This document shows positions 9,411 to 18,748 of a DNA stretch of 64,000 bases, in pieces. The position numbers and the translations under genes were made by a program. Origin of the DNA: Pontibacter coccineus (GTDB lineage: Bacteria; Bacteroidota; Bacteroidia; Cytophagales; Hymenobacteraceae); NCBI RefSeq assembly GCF_030546575.1, contig NZ_JAUOTN010000001.1, positions 682,001 to 746,000 on the forward strand. The letters run 5' to 3'. The notes below the pieces were generated by a model. The model saw only the letters and a list, made by a program, of their open reading frames with translations. It was not told the DNA's origin and did not search any database. Position 1 is the first letter of the stretch. Every line of letters starts with the position of its first letter.

Positions 9411-10292
9411 TTATGCTACTGAACTTACCTCAGCTGTACGCTCGATCTTTTTCACCAAGCCCTGCAGTACTTTACCCGGACCGCACTCCATAAAGTGCGT
9501 GGCGCCATCGGCAACCATTTGCTGTACCGATTGCGTCCAGCGAACGGGGGCTGTCAGCTGGCTGATCAGGTTTTGCTTGATCTCTTCGGGATCAGTATGC
9601 GGCATGGCGTCCACGTTCTGATAGATCGGGCAGATGCCCTTGCTGAAGGTGGTTTCGTTGATGGCTTTGGCCAGTTCTACTTCTGCCGGTTTCATGAGTG
9701 GCGAGTGGAAAGCGCCACCAACCGGCAATGGCAAGGCGCGCTTGGCTCCGGCTTCCTTCATCTTCTCACAGGCAATCTCTATCCCTTTGTTAGAACCGGA
9801 GATCACCAGCTGGCCCGGGCAGTTGTAGTTGGCTGCCACCACTACTTCCCCTTCTATGGAGGCGCATACCTCTTCTACCTTCGCATCGTCCAGTCCCAGT
9901 ATAGCGGCCATGGTAGACGGGTTCGCTTCGCAGGCTGCCTGCATGGCCATCGCTCTTTTATACACCAGTCTCAGGCCGTCTTCAAAGCTCAGCACTTTGC
10001 TGGCCACCAATGCCGAAAACTCACCAAGCGAGTGCCCCGCTACCATGTCAGGATTAAAGTCCTGGGCCACGGCCGCCTGCGCTACCGAATGCAGGAAAAT
10101 AGCCGGCTGTGTTACACGGGTCTGCTTTAGCTCCTCGTCCGTACCGCTGAACATGATCTCTGTGATGTTGAATCCCAGGATCTCGTTTGCTTTTTCGAAC
10201 AGCTGACGGGCAGTCTCGTGCTGCTCGTACAGATCCTTGCCCATACCCACAAACTGAGAACCCTGTCCCGGGAATACGTATGCCTTTTTCAT
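9411..10292 (-). CDS. fabD: Malonyl-CoA:ACP transacylase
   Basis: Loads malonyl units onto acyl carrier protein for fatty acid synthesis. The 293-residue protein begins MKKAYVFPGQGSQ, has the nucleophile motif GHSLGE with Ser88, and has the second active-site region GGAFHSPLM with the catalytic His near residue 195. QTRVTQPAIF precedes the active site as in the family. It is monocistronic here rather than in a fab cluster. The region upstream of its start is filled with iterated-word repeats. Confidence 0.97.
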   Translation of the reverse strand: MKKAYVFPGQGSQFVGMGKDLYEQHETARQLFEKANEILGFNITEIMFSGTDEELKQTRVTQPAIFLHSVAQAAVAQDFNPDMVAGHSLGEFSALVASKVLSFEDGLRLVYKRAMAMQAACEANPSTMAAILGLDDAKVEEVCASIEGEVVVAANYNCPGQLVISGSNKGIEIACEKMKEAGAKRALPLPVGGAFHSPLMKPAEVELAKAINETTFSKGICPIYQNVDAMPHTDPEEIKQNLISQLTAPVRWTQSVQQMVADGATHFMECGPGKVLQGLVKKIERTAEVSSVA

Positions 10293-10629
10293 TCTTTATT
10301 ATTAAGGTTGATTGCTGATTGTCGATGGTTGCATGGTTGAATTGTTGATGGTTGAATTGTTAAATGGTTGAGAACTTGGGTGTGCTTACATAAATGGCAA
10401 ACCTACACCTGAGATTTAGCTATACCTTATTTTAACAATAACTGATCTCTGGCTATACCTGTATTATACCTGCTCGCAGGCTTGCGCTTACAGGTATAGG
10501 TACATTAACAATCGTCTATACCTTTCCGTGCTTATACCGCTTACCAAGGTATAAGAAGGGGCAATAAAGCCAACAGCTGTTCGGCAAGCTAAAGCCCAAC
10601 AACCATTTAACCATCAACAATTTAACAAT
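10293..10629. other. Repeat-filled intergenic stretch
   Basis: No ORF. From 10310 to 10376 the words GATTGCTGATTG, ATGGTTGAATTGTT and ATGGTTGA are iterated. 10421-10553 carries six AGGTATA/TATACCT copies. At 10603-10629 CCATTTAACCATCAACAA and CAATTTAACAATTT are the inverse of the same words, so the two ends of the gap could pair. Confidence 0.75.
10421..10553. repeat. Cluster of six AGGTATA/TATACCT words
   Basis: TATACCT at 10421, 10454, 10465 and 10517; AGGTATA at 10492 and 10547. The copies at 10454 and 10492 are inverted and could form a short hairpin. Confidence 0.85.
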
Positions 10630-11058
10630 TTAGTAAGCCACAAACCGGGCCCTTTCCTCGGGGCTGGGCAGCATGCAGGCTTCATTGCGTCCTGCTATGC
10701 GGTAGCGGTGTTTCGCGATGAAGCGGTACACAAAATTGCGGAAAGATAAGGGAATAAACCTAAAATAGTAAAGCACGGCCCATGGAAAATTGAGATGGCG
10801 GGCAATGCGAAGTGCGGCTTCTGACTCGGTATAGAGCTGGCCGTTTTCAAAAAAAAGAATGGAATCCGGCAAGGGATCAGGCACAAGCTGCTGCGGCACG
10901 AGCTGCTCTACCAATCCGGATTGCAAAGCGGCAAAATGCAGGTTCTGCCGCTTGTTATACTTCAAAGCGATTTGTATGCTGGCCTGGCAAAAGCCGCAGG
11001 TGCCATCGTAAAATACGATGGGCAAACCCTGCAGCCGGTCCAGTTCCTCTTTTGTCAT
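10630..11058 (-). CDS. DCC-family thiol-disulfide oxidoreductase-like protein (DUF393)
   Basis: A 142-residue protein of the DCC family, named for the motif DxxCxxC. Here it is YDGTCGFC, with Cys21 and Cys24. The fold is thioredoxin-like and a redox role is inferred for the family; no partner is established. Near the C-terminus, FVYRFIAKHRYRIAGR followed by a lone Cys is usual for the family. Its ATG shares one base with the stop of the upstream 920-residue T9SS protein (TAATG), so it is probably translated by coupling. Confidence 0.88.
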   Translation of the reverse strand: MTKEELDRLQGLPIVFYDGTCGFCQASIQIALKYNKRQNLHFAALQSGLVEQLVPQQLVPDPLPDSILFFENGQLYTESEAALRIARHLNFPWAVLYYFRFIPLSFRNFVYRFIAKHRYRIAGRNEACMLPSPEERARFVAY

Positions 11059-13820
11059 TAGCGTACTATTTCTACCCAGCCTTTGTATTTACTGCGGCTG
11101 CGTTCAGGGTCAATGGATATAAATTCAACCTCGGCCTCGTAGTAGTAAACCCCATCTGAGAGGCGCTTACCATCATTGTCGGTGCCCGGCCAGTTGATAT
11201 ACGGATCTTCGTTGCTTTCGTATACCTTCACCCCCCAACGGTTAAATACCTTGAAAGTGGTGGAGCGTATGAACGCCGCCCTTGGATCCGGTCTGAACAC
11301 ATCGTTTTTGCCGTCATCGTTTGGCGTGATGATGTTCGGAAGCTGGAAGAAGAAGCAGTTGTCCTTACACTCTTCGTTGCTTGGCTCACTTTCCTCCCCT
11401 GTCATGCTGGTGGCCGTCACGTAGTAGCAGGCGGCAAAAGACTCCAGCCCGGTATGGGTATAGGTGGTCTCTTTGGTGGTAGCGATGGCCCGATGCTCCG
11501 TCTCGCCCGGCCCTCTGAAGTAGACGGTATAGAAGTCGATCTCATCCGTGCACCCATCCCCGATCTTCGGCACCCAGTTGAGCACATTCTGGTAAGGCGG
11601 CTTGGTTGGATTTGCGAAGAAGGCCTCGCAATCCAGCACATCCAGGGTCAGCTCCGGCGGACAGATGACAAGCGGTAACTGCACGCACACTTCCTGGCTC
11701 AGGTTCTGCAAGGGTTCCGGCAACCCTTCTATCTGGTAAGTGCCCTGGGTGCGCACGACGTAGCAGTAGGTCTGGCCACGTTCCAGCGGCGCTGCGGCCG
11801 TACCTTGGTCCACAAAAGCACCTCCTGTAGCCGAAGCCGTCACGCTGCCAACCTGTACCAGTTCGCCATTTACCACTCTGAAGATCTGGTGCTCGAGCAC
11901 TTCATTTCGCCATGGCACATTGTAGGTCCAGCTGAGCGAGACTTGCATGGCGTCGCCCGAGCTCTGCGCTTCAGCTGCCAATCGCACACTGGAGGCTGAG
12001 GTGGAGTCGCGCAGCATGTTCGGAGTGGCGCCACCCGCTGTACGAGTACTGTAGAATTCGAGCTTATACCTGTAAGCATTTGCCTCTGTGTTCAGTCCGC
12101 TGTTTACGAACACCGTGTCACTCAGTCTGCGCGAAGTGAATACCTGCTGATAGGCTCCGCCCGGCTCCTGCCCTACCTTGCGGTATAGCCTGTACTCGAA
12201 AGGAGGATTCAGGCGCTCTATACCTGGGCCAGGCTGCGTCCAGCGAACTGTGATCTGTCCGTTGGTGGCTGCGGTGCGGTCTACTGTTACATTCGTAATA
12301 TAAGGTATGTCACGCTCGAGCACGACACAGGCTTCCAGCGATGCAATGCTTTGTCCACCTGCTGGTCTTGGGAACTCCGCGTAGATCACGTAGCAGTACT
12401 CCGCTCCGGCGGTCAGGCCCTGTCCGTTGTTATTGTCTAAAAACTCCGTCTTATCCTTGCTCACCTCGCCTATCAGCGTATAGCCTGCACTGGCCGGCAC
12501 ACCGGTTTCGCAAGGCCCTGGTCGCCAACCCGACGGCCCCTCGCGCCTGTAAATGCGGATGGTGGAGGCATTCTGGCAAATGTATTTGTCCCAGGTCAGG
12601 CGCACGGTACGGTCCTCACCGTTAGCCAGCAGGTTCTGAGGCGCTGGACCTATGACGGTGATGCGGTAAGGCTGCAGGTCGGCCAGCTGCCTGGCGGGTG
12701 GTGGCGGGTTGTCCTCTGCCCTGAAAATCAGCTGGTAAGGATTGGCCCGCACATCGTTGCAGGAAGTATTCCATACCAACTGTCCGGCGGCGCGGCCTGG
12801 CTGGTTGACAGTCCCTCTGAAAGTGGCCGGAGGTAATATACCGCCTGTGCCTGGTACGGTCAGGTTGATCAAATGTCCGTCGGGGTCGGTCGCTGTGATG
12901 GTGGTGCGCAGCGTTTCGCCGGCCACGATACAAGTGTCGCGGGGCACGAGCACCGGCGGTTTGTTACGGGCATCCACTACCAGGATCTGCATGTCGCGCA
13001 CCACCGTACTGATCAGCACGGGGGCAGCCCCTGTTGTACGCCACTCCTCTACCACAAAGGCCACGTTATATTCCCCCAGTCGGCAGGGGGCATCCCAGGT
13101 GAGCTGTCCGGTAATGGGGTCGAGGGTGAAGGTGGAAGGTCCGGTGTTAGTGGCGTTACGGCAGTTGTCAACCGTATGCGGGTCGCGGTAGCCGGGCACG
13201 TTCGTGATCAGGCCGGTGGCCTGGTTGCGGTGCTGGGGCTGTATCAGTTTGTAGGCGAGGCTGTCGCCGTCAGCGTCGATTGCTCCCGGGTTATGCACCC
13301 AGCGCTCGCCGGCAGTAGCTTCGTCAATTGGGGCAACCTGCAGTATCGGCGTGCTGTTCAGGCCACGAAGCGGGTTAATGGAGATCGTCGTAGAAATGGC
13401 AAAGGTCAGCTGATCAGTTGGGGCGGCCATGTTCAGGATGCCTCCGTTCCGGTTTTCGCCTACCCACGTTACGATAAAGGTGCCGTTGGCCGGAAAGGTA
13501 TACTCCCACTTAAACTCTTCGCGGTCTACGTCCGGCTTGATGTTGGTGACAGACAGGCGTTCTACTGTGACAGTCTCTCCAGTACCCATCGAGATGAATA
13601 CCCTCGGGTCATCGGCTGTGGAGGAGGTTTTGGTGTACATCACCATGGTGAAAAAGAACTTCCGGGGGTTGGGATTGGGACCTGTGTCCCTGACGGCGGT
13701 AATGTCCCCGGCCCGGATGTGTGTCGCCTGCGCCGCGTTTGCATACCCCAACAACAACATCAATACCAACAGCACTATGCGGCCAGGCAAGCAACAGCTC
13801 AAGCGTAAACTATTTGGCAT
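11058..13820 (-). CDS. Large secreted protein with gliding-motility-associated (T9SS type B) C-terminal domain
   Basis: About 920 residues. A signal peptide (LPGRIVLLVLMLLLGYANA) is followed by several fibronectin/Ig-like beta domains; phrases such as ITNVTVDRTAATNGQITVRW and repeated YCYV(V/I) segments mark them. The C-terminus has the type B sorting domain: NIITPNDDGKNDVF, FKVFNRWGVKVYES, WPGTDNDGKRLSDGVYYY. Such proteins are surface adhesins or structural proteins; the ligand is unknown. I start at the ATG at 13820. The alternative ATG at 13850 lies inside a -7 box (TACCTTTG at 13855-13848) and so could not be translated from that promoter. Confidence 0.88.
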   Translation of the reverse strand: MPNSLRLSCCLPGRIVLLVLMLLLGYANAAQATHIRAGDITAVRDTGPNPNPRKFFFTMVMYTKTSSTADDPRVFISMGTGETVTVERLSVTNIKPDVDREEFKWEYTFPANGTFIVTWVGENRNGGILNMAAPTDQLTFAISTTISINPLRGLNSTPILQVAPIDEATAGERWVHNPGAIDADGDSLAYKLIQPQHRNQATGLITNVPGYRDPHTVDNCRNATNTGPSTFTLDPITGQLTWDAPCRLGEYNVAFVVEEWRTTGAAPVLISTVVRDMQILVVDARNKPPVLVPRDTCIVAGETLRTTITATDPDGHLINLTVPGTGGILPPATFRGTVNQPGRAAGQLVWNTSCNDVRANPYQLIFRAEDNPPPPARQLADLQPYRITVIGPAPQNLLANGEDRTVRLTWDKYICQNASTIRIYRREGPSGWRPGPCETGVPASAGYTLIGEVSKDKTEFLDNNNGQGLTAGAEYCYVIYAEFPRPAGGQSIASLEACVVLERDIPYITNVTVDRTAATNGQITVRWTQPGPGIERLNPPFEYRLYRKVGQEPGGAYQQVFTSRRLSDTVFVNSGLNTEANAYRYKLEFYSTRTAGGATPNMLRDSTSASSVRLAAEAQSSGDAMQVSLSWTYNVPWRNEVLEHQIFRVVNGELVQVGSVTASATGGAFVDQGTAAAPLERGQTYCYVVRTQGTYQIEGLPEPLQNLSQEVCVQLPLVICPPELTLDVLDCEAFFANPTKPPYQNVLNWVPKIGDGCTDEIDFYTVYFRGPGETEHRAIATTKETTYTHTGLESFAACYYVTATSMTGEESEPSNEECKDNCFFFQLPNIITPNDDGKNDVFRPDPRAAFIRSTTFKVFNRWGVKVYESNEDPYINWPGTDNDGKRLSDGVYYYEAEVEFISIDPERSRSKYKGWVEIVR

Positions 13821-13847
13821 AAGCGTAGAGTTAGATTTGGCGCTGAA

Positions 13848-13855
13848 CAAAGGTA
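13848..13855 (-). promoter_or_regulatory. Candidate -7 box for the T9SS type B/DCC operon
   Basis: TACCTTTG on the minus strand matches TAnnTTTG and lies about 28 nt before the ATG at 13820. No clear -33 TTG is found at the usual spacing. Confidence 0.45.
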
Positions 13856-13974
13856 AAATGAAAACTGAAATTTTACCTTTTTATTATCAACAAAAGCAAG
13901 AAAAGTGGGTTTATAATATATGGTTTTCAGTCCTACGCATTGCAATTTAGATTGATTCAAAATATGCTATTTTA

Positions 13975-14005
13975 TTGTTTTATACAGGCTCCGCATGTAC
14001 CTTTG
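13975..14005 (+). promoter_or_regulatory. sdhCAB promoter
   Basis: TTG (13975-13977), a 20-nt spacer and TACCTTTG (13998-14005) match the Bacteroidota sigma consensus exactly. The leader to the sdhC ATG is about 40 nt. Confidence 0.75.
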
Positions 14006-14048
14006 GGCATTAAAAAGCATTCATTACTTAACCTTCTAACAAATACAG

Positions 14049-14729
14049 ATGAATTGGTTTACTAAAACGTTTTCCAGTACAATCGGACGTAAGATCATCA
14101 TGTCGGTAACGGGCCTTTTCCTGTGCTCCTTCCTGGTGGTGCACCTTGTGGGTAACCTTACGCTGTTTTACCAAGATGGTGGCGAGGCATTTAACATCTA
14201 CTCCCATTTTATGGCCAACAATCCCGTTATCCGTACGATGGAAATAGTGCTGGTACTTGGATTCCTGTTCCACATCTACGATGCGATCGTGTTGACGCGC
14301 CGCAACAAAGTTGCCCGTCCTGTTGGGTACGCTGAGAACCACCCGCAGGAAAACTCTACCTGGTCTTCGCGCAACATGGGCCTGCTGGGTACCATTATCC
14401 TGGTGTTCCTGCTGGTGCACCTGTGGAACTTCTTTGTGCCGGCCCGCTTCGGAGAGCTGGAGGGCGTTCCAAACGCTGAGTACACAAACCTGTACGCCGA
14501 GGTAGTAAGAGCATTCAAAAACCCGATCTACGTAGGCCTTTATGTTATCTCGATGATTGCATTGGCCTATCACCTGATCCACGGTTTCCAGAGCGCGTTC
14601 CAGTCTCTGGGTCTCACACACAAGAAGTACACGCCGTTCATCAAAACCTTCGGTGTGGCTTTCTCAGTGCTTATCAGCCTGGGTTTTGCGCTTATCCCGC
14701 TTTACTTCTTTTTCTTCGTTAACTTGTAA
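14049..14729 (+). CDS. sdhC: Succinate dehydrogenase/fumarate reductase cytochrome b subunit
   Basis: Membrane anchor of complex II, 226 residues with about five transmembrane helices, the single-subunit, probably di-haem type common in Bacteroidota. Candidate haem-ligand histidines sit in the helices (VVHLVGN, FLFHIYDA, LLVHLWNFF, AYHLIHGFQSAFQ). It transfers electrons between the SdhB Fe-S clusters and menaquinone. It is first of three genes in a sdhCAB operon, 19 nt before sdhA. Confidence 0.95.
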   Translation: MNWFTKTFSSTIGRKIIMSVTGLFLCSFLVVHLVGNLTLFYQDGGEAFNIYSHFMANNPVIRTMEIVLVLGFLFHIYDAIVLTRRNKVARPVGYAENHPQENSTWSSRNMGLLGTIILVFLLVHLWNFFVPARFGELEGVPNAEYTNLYAEVVRAFKNPIYVGLYVISMIALAYHLIHGFQSAFQSLGLTHKKYTPFIKTFGVAFSVLISLGFALIPLYFFFFVNL

Positions 14730-14748
14730 TTAAGCTAATATACTTGCT

Positions 14749-16683
14749 ATGATATTAGATTCTAAAATCCCGGAAGGCGCATTAGCTGAAAAGTGGGATA
14801 AGCATAAATTCAATGTGAAGCTGGTAAACCCGGCCAACAAACGTAAATACGACATCATTGTAGTAGGTACCGGTCTTGCCGGTGCTTCTGCCGCTGCCAC
14901 ACTGGGCGAACTGGGCTATAACGTGAAGGCGTTCTGCTTCCAGGATTCACCGCGTCGCGCACACTCGATCGCCGCACAGGGTGGTATCAACGCCGCTAAA
15001 AACTACCAGAACGACGGTGACTCGATCTACCGTCTGTTCTACGACACCATCAAAGGTGGTGACTACCGCGCCCGTGAGGCCAACGTGTACCGCCTGGCGC
15101 AGGTGTCTGTTGACATTATTGACCAGTGCGTGGCACAAGGTGTTCCTTTCGCGCGTGAGTACGGCGGACTGCTCGCTAACCGTTCGTTCGGTGGAGCGCA
15201 GGTATCGCGTACCTTCTACGCCCGCGGCCAAACCGGACAGCAGCTGTTACTGGGTGCTTACTCTGCCCTGAACCGTCAGGTAGCCTATGGCAAAGTGAAA
15301 ATGTACCCGCGCACCGAAATGCTGGACCTCGTGATGGTGGACGGCAAAGCCCGTGGCATTGTGGTGCGTAACCTGATCACAGGTAAAGTTGAGTCGCACA
15401 GCGCGCACGCAGTAGTGCTGGCAACAGGTGGCTACGGCAACGTATTCTTCCTGTCTACCAACGCGATGGGCTCCAACGCCACGGCGGCCTGGAGAGCGCA
15501 CAAGAAAGGCGCTTTGTTCGCTAACCCTTGCTTCACGCAGATTCACCCAACCTGTATACCTGTATCCGGCGACTACCAGTCCAAGCTGACGCTGATGTCT
15601 GAGTCGCTCCGTAACGATGGCCGTGTATGGGTGCCGAAGACAGTGGAGATTGCCCAGCGCCTGCGCAAGGGTGAGATCTCAGTGAACGATATCAAAGAAG
15701 AAGACCGCGACTACTACCTGGAGCGTAAGTACCCTGCCTTCGGTAACCTCGTACCGCGCGACGTGGCATCACGCAATGCCAAGCTGGTATGCGACGAAGG
15801 CCGCGGTGTAGGCTCCTCTGGTCTGGCCGTATACCTGGACTTTGCAGATGCGATCAATCGTGAAGGCCAGCCGGCCATTGCTGCCAAGTACGGTAACCTG
15901 TTCGAGATGTATGCCAAGATCACGGACGAGAACCCTTACGAAAAGCCGATGCGCATTTACCCTGCCGTGCACTATACCATGGGTGGCCTTTGGGTGGACT
16001 ACAACCTGATGACCAACATACCGGGTCTGTACGCGACGGGCGAGTGTAACTTCTCTGACCACGGTGCTAACCGCCTCGGTGCTTCGGCCCTGATGCAGGG
16101 TCTGGCCGACGGTTATTTCGTGATCCCTTACACCATTGGTGATTACCTGGCGCAAACACCTTACGACAAGGTGAGCACAGAGCACCCAGCCTTTAAGGAA
16201 GCTGAGCAGAACGTGATGGGCATTACCCAGCGTCTACTATCTATCAAAGGAAACCGCACGGTGGATGACTTCCACAAGGCGCTTGGACAGATCATGTGGG
16301 ACTACTGTGGTATGGCCCGTAACGCCGAAGGTCTTCAGTTCGCGAAGCAGGAGATCCGCAAGCTGCGCGACGAGTTCTGGCAGAACGTGAAAGTGACCGG
16401 TGTGAACGAAGAGCTGAACCAGACATTGGAGAAAGCGCACCGCGTGGCTGACTTCCTGGAACTTGGTGAGCTAATGGTAGACGACGCGCTGCACAGAAAC
16501 GAGTCTTGCGGCGGTCACTTCCGTGAGGAATACCAGACGCCTGAGAACGAGGCCCTGCGTGATGACGAGAACTTTGCTTATGTAGCTGCCTGGGAGTTTA
16601 CAGGAACTGGCAACCAGCCGGTGCTGCACAAGGAAGAACTGAAGTTCGAGAACGTGAAGCTGACGCAGCGTAGCTATAAGTAA
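14749..16683 (+). CDS. sdhA: Succinate dehydrogenase/fumarate reductase flavoprotein subunit
   Basis: Catalytic subunit of complex II that oxidises succinate (or reduces fumarate) using covalently bound FAD. At 644 residues it is the longer type found with single-subunit SdhC. The FAD dinucleotide fold is [20 protein letters not shown]. The covalent FAD histidine lies in [17 protein letters not shown]. The active-site region includes [12 protein letters not shown], and the capping/C-terminal FAD segment is [20 protein letters not shown]. Gene order C-A-B suits a single operon. Confidence 0.97.
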   Translation: MILDSKIPEGALAEKWDKHKFNVKLVNPANKRKYDIIVVGTGLAGASAAATLGELGYNVKAFCFQDSPRRAHSIAAQGGINAAKNYQNDGDSIYRLFYDTIKGGDYRAREANVYRLAQVSVDIIDQCVAQGVPFAREYGGLLANRSFGGAQVSRTFYARGQTGQQLLLGAYSALNRQVAYGKVKMYPRTEMLDLVMVDGKARGIVVRNLITGKVESHSAHAVVLATGGYGNVFFLSTNAMGSNATAAWRAHKKGALFANPCFTQIHPTCIPVSGDYQSKLTLMSESLRNDGRVWVPKTVEIAQRLRKGEISVNDIKEEDRDYYLERKYPAFGNLVPRDVASRNAKLVCDEGRGVGSSGLAVYLDFADAINREGQPAIAAKYGNLFEMYAKITDENPYEKPMRIYPAVHYTMGGLWVDYNLMTNIPGLYATGECNFSDHGANRLGASALMQGLADGYFVIPYTIGDYLAQTPYDKVSTEHPAFKEAEQNVMGITQRLLSIKGNRTVDDFHKALGQIMWDYCGMARNAEGLQFAKQEIRKLRDEFWQNVKVTGVNEELNQTLEKAHRVADFLELGELMVDDALHRNESCGGHFREEYQTPENEALRDDENFAYVAAWEFTGTGNQPVLHKEELKFENVKLTQRSYK

Positions 16684-16800
16684 TGGATAATTAATAATTG
16701 GGAATGAATAATCAAGAATGAATCGCCCTTTCCAAATGTTATACGAGGGCATCCTTTCTGATAATTCCTAATTCATAATTTATAATTTCTAATATAAAAG
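16684..16800. repeat. AT-rich inverted-word repeat inside the sdh operon
   Basis: The 119-nt gap between sdhA and sdhB holds the words ATAATTAATAATTGGGAATG at the left and, in inverse sense, CTGATAATTCCTAATTC and ATAATTTATAATTTC at the right. The arms could pair imperfectly around a TTATACGAGG centre. No ORF is present. Confidence 0.6.
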
Positions 16801-16802
16801 AA

Positions 16803-17585
16803 ATGGCTGGAAGTAATCCAAATGCTAAACCAATGGACCTCACATTGAAGATTTGGCGCCAAAAAGATAAAAACTCTGCAGGTCAGCTGGTAACGTATCC
16901 ACTTAAGAACATATCTCCGGATATGTCTTTTCTGGAGATGCTGGACGTGCTCAACGAAGAACTCCTGGTAGCAGGCCAAGACCCTGTTGCCTTCGACCAT
17001 GACTGCCGTGAAGGTATATGCGGTATGTGCAGCTTGTTCATCAACGGCCGTGCACACGGTCCGGAGCGCGGCACGACCACATGCCAGTTGCACATGCGTC
17101 ACTTCAACCACGGCGATACGATCACGATCGAGCCCTGGCGAGCGGCCGCTTTCCCGGTGCACAAAGACCTGATCGTAGACCGTTCTGCCTTCGACCGCAT
17201 TCAGCAGGCGGGCGGTTACGTGTCGGTAAACACAGGTGGTGTACCTGACGCAAACGAGATTGCTATACCTAAGACGATCGCTGACAAAGCGTTTGACGCT
17301 GCTACCTGTATTGGTTGTGGTGCTTGTGTGGCGGCTTGTAAGAATGCCTCTGCCATGCTATTCGTGAGCGCGAAGGTGTCACAGTTGGCTATGCTGCCGC
17401 AAGGCAAAGTAGAGGCTAAAACGCGCGTGGAGAACATGGTAGCCCAGATGGACGTGGAAGGCTTCGGTGCCTGCTCGAACACAGGCGCCTGTGCTGCTGA
17501 GTGCCCGGTAGGTATTTCGCTGGACAACATCGCGATGATGAACAGGGAATACTTGGGAGCAAAAGCAAGCTCTGAGAACGTATAG
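16803..17585 (+). CDS. sdhB: Succinate dehydrogenase/fumarate reductase iron-sulfur subunit
   Basis: Electron-transfer subunit of complex II, 260 residues. The [2Fe-2S] ligands are in CREGICGMC plus a later Cys (TTTCQLHM). The [4Fe-4S] motif is [13 protein letters not shown], and the [3Fe-4S] site uses [12 protein letters not shown]. It is separated from sdhA by a 119-nt AT-rich repeat that is not obviously a terminator, so co-transcription is likely. It is followed by a strong hairpin. Confidence 0.97.
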   Translation: MAGSNPNAKPMDLTLKIWRQKDKNSAGQLVTYPLKNISPDMSFLEMLDVLNEELLVAGQDPVAFDHDCREGICGMCSLFINGRAHGPERGTTTCQLHMRHFNHGDTITIEPWRAAAFPVHKDLIVDRSAFDRIQQAGGYVSVNTGGVPDANEIAIPKTIADKAFDAATCIGCGACVAACKNASAMLFVSAKVSQLAMLPQGKVEAKTRVENMVAQMDVEGFGACSNTGACAAECPVGISLDNIAMMNREYLGAKASSENV

Positions 17586-17603
17586 TTTTCCTGATACGAA
17601 TAA

Positions 17604-17646
17604 GCAAAAGGCGAGACAGGCAACTGTTCTCGCCTTTTGCTTTTAT
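17604..17646 (+). terminator. sdh operon terminator
   Basis: A 13-bp stem GCAAAAGGCGAGA / TCTCGCCTTTTGC with an 11-nt loop, followed by TTTTAT. Confidence 0.85.
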
Positions 17647-17730
17647 ATTCGCATTTATATTCTGACATCTATACCTTTCTGCAAACCGTAGAGCTTAGCG
17701 TCTGTTTACAGAAGGACACCAAAAGACACC

Positions 17731-18255
17731 ATGATCACCATCATAACGGGCACCAACAGACCTTCCTCCAACTCCCGAGCAGTGGCCAATCTATACGCCA
17801 AGTTGCTGGACGAGCGCCAGGTAGAAAACCAGATCCTCGACCTGGCCGACCTCCCGGCTGACTTTACGGCTTCTGCTCTCTATGACAACATTGGCACTAA
17901 CCCGGCCTTTAACGAGCTAAGCGCTGTAATTGGCGAATCCGAGAAGTTTGTGTTCATCGTGCCGGAATACAACGGTTCTTTCCCAGGGGTGCTCAAGGCC
18001 TTTATCGATGGGCTCTCCTACCCGAACACCTTCCGCAACAAGAAAGCTGCTCTGGTGGGCCTCTCCTCCGGGGTACAGGGCAGCGGCCTGGCCATGAGCC
18101 ACCTGACGGACATCTTCAACTACCTGGGCATGCATGTGCTGGCACTCAAGCCCCGCCTGGCCCAGTTTGAGAAGAACTACGATGGCAACGCCATCACAAA
18201 TCCGCTCTACCTGGAGTTGCTGAACCAGCAGATCGAGCAGTTTATCCATTTCTAA
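17731..18255 (+). CDS. NAD(P)H-dependent FMN reductase family protein
   Basis: Flavodoxin-like FMN reductase of 174 residues. The phosphate-binding loop is TGTNRPSSNSRAVA at the N-terminus. The FMN-binding segment VPEYNGSFPGVLKAFIDGLSY is near residue 75, and LVGLSSGVQGSGLAMSHL is near residue 110. Relatives (SsuE/azoreductase-like) reduce flavins or quinones; the physiological substrate is not evident. A membrane ORF follows 10 nt later on the same strand. Confidence 0.88.
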   Translation: MITIITGTNRPSSNSRAVANLYAKLLDERQVENQILDLADLPADFTASALYDNIGTNPAFNELSAVIGESEKFVFIVPEYNGSFPGVLKAFIDGLSYPNTFRNKKAALVGLSSGVQGSGLAMSHLTDIFNYLGMHVLALKPRLAQFEKNYDGNAITNPLYLELLNQQIEQFIHF

Positions 18256-18265
18256 AAGACAGGCT

Positions 18266-18577
18266 ATACCTTGCCATCGGCTAAGCAAGCGCTACCATTC
18301 CCTACTAGTAATCTTAGTTAACCTGACCATTGTTGTTCTGCTGGTTTACAAGGTATGGACAGGCTATGACAAGGCTCCAATTTTATTCCTGTTCGTTTAC
18401 CTCCTGCTTATACTGGCCAATCTGTTTGTTTGGGCGATACTGAAAGACTTGCGCCAGCCTGCATCGATCCTCTATTTGACTACTATAAAACTTCTGCTAC
18501 TGCTGCTTATACTGGCCATTTTTGTATCGACCTTATTTCAGTCAGGTAATAAAGAGCTAAGGATAGGACAGGTATAG
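18266..18577 (+). CDS. Small three-helix membrane protein ORF without a canonical start codon
   Basis: This frame is open from 18224 to the TAG at 18575-18577 and its translation is strongly membrane-like. There are three hydrophobic helices (SLLVILVNLTIVVLLVY, APILFLFVYLLLILANLFVW, IKLLLLLLILAIFVSTLF) separated by short charged loops (KVWTGYDK, KDLRQP). No ATG, GTG or early TTG precedes the first helix in frame; only ATA (18266) or ATT (18248) could initiate. A TTG at 18271 opens a different frame that stops after 16 codons. It is either a gene with a rare start, a gene with a small frameshift near 18271-18320, or a decayed gene. I recognise no family. The left coordinate is provisional. Confidence 0.5.
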   Translation: MPCHRLSKRYHSLLVILVNLTIVVLLVYKVWTGYDKAPILFLFVYLLLILANLFVWAILKDLRQPASILYLTTIKLLLLLLILAIFVSTLFQSGNKELRIGQV

Positions 18578-18644
18578 CTGATGTAAAGACCAGGTATAAG
18601 TCAGGTATAAGTCAGGTATAGGTCTAGGTATAGGTCTAGGTATA
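18570..18644. repeat. Phased array of six AGGTATA words
   Basis: AGGTATA begins at 18570, 18592, 18603, 18614, 18626 and 18638. After the first step (22) the spacing is 11, 11, 12 and 12 nt, close to one helical turn, all in the same orientation. A further CGGTATA follows at 18660. Confidence 0.9.
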
Positions 18645-18693
18645 AGTATAGAAGAGTACCGGTATAGCCATTTAATCAGTCTGGTCTAAAGCA

Positions 18694-18725
18694 AAAGAGC
18701 CCACCATAATGGCGGGCTCTTTACA
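18694..18725. terminator. Terminator at the end of the dcw cluster
   Basis: Stem AAAGAGCCC / GGGCTCTTT with an inner CCA/TGG pairing. It is placed 27 nt beyond the ftsZ stop and can act on both strands. Confidence 0.8.
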
Positions 18726-18748
18726 TTATTAGAAAACAGGATAAATGA

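Noticed and set aside
10293-10629. Possible small RNA or tRNA in the gap upstream of fabD
   Set aside because: No cloverleaf, no conserved RNA motif; the gap is explained by word repeats.
18570-18644. Possible CRISPR-like array
   Set aside because: The repeat unit is only 7-9 nt with 4-5 nt between copies, far too short for a CRISPR, and no cas gene is near.
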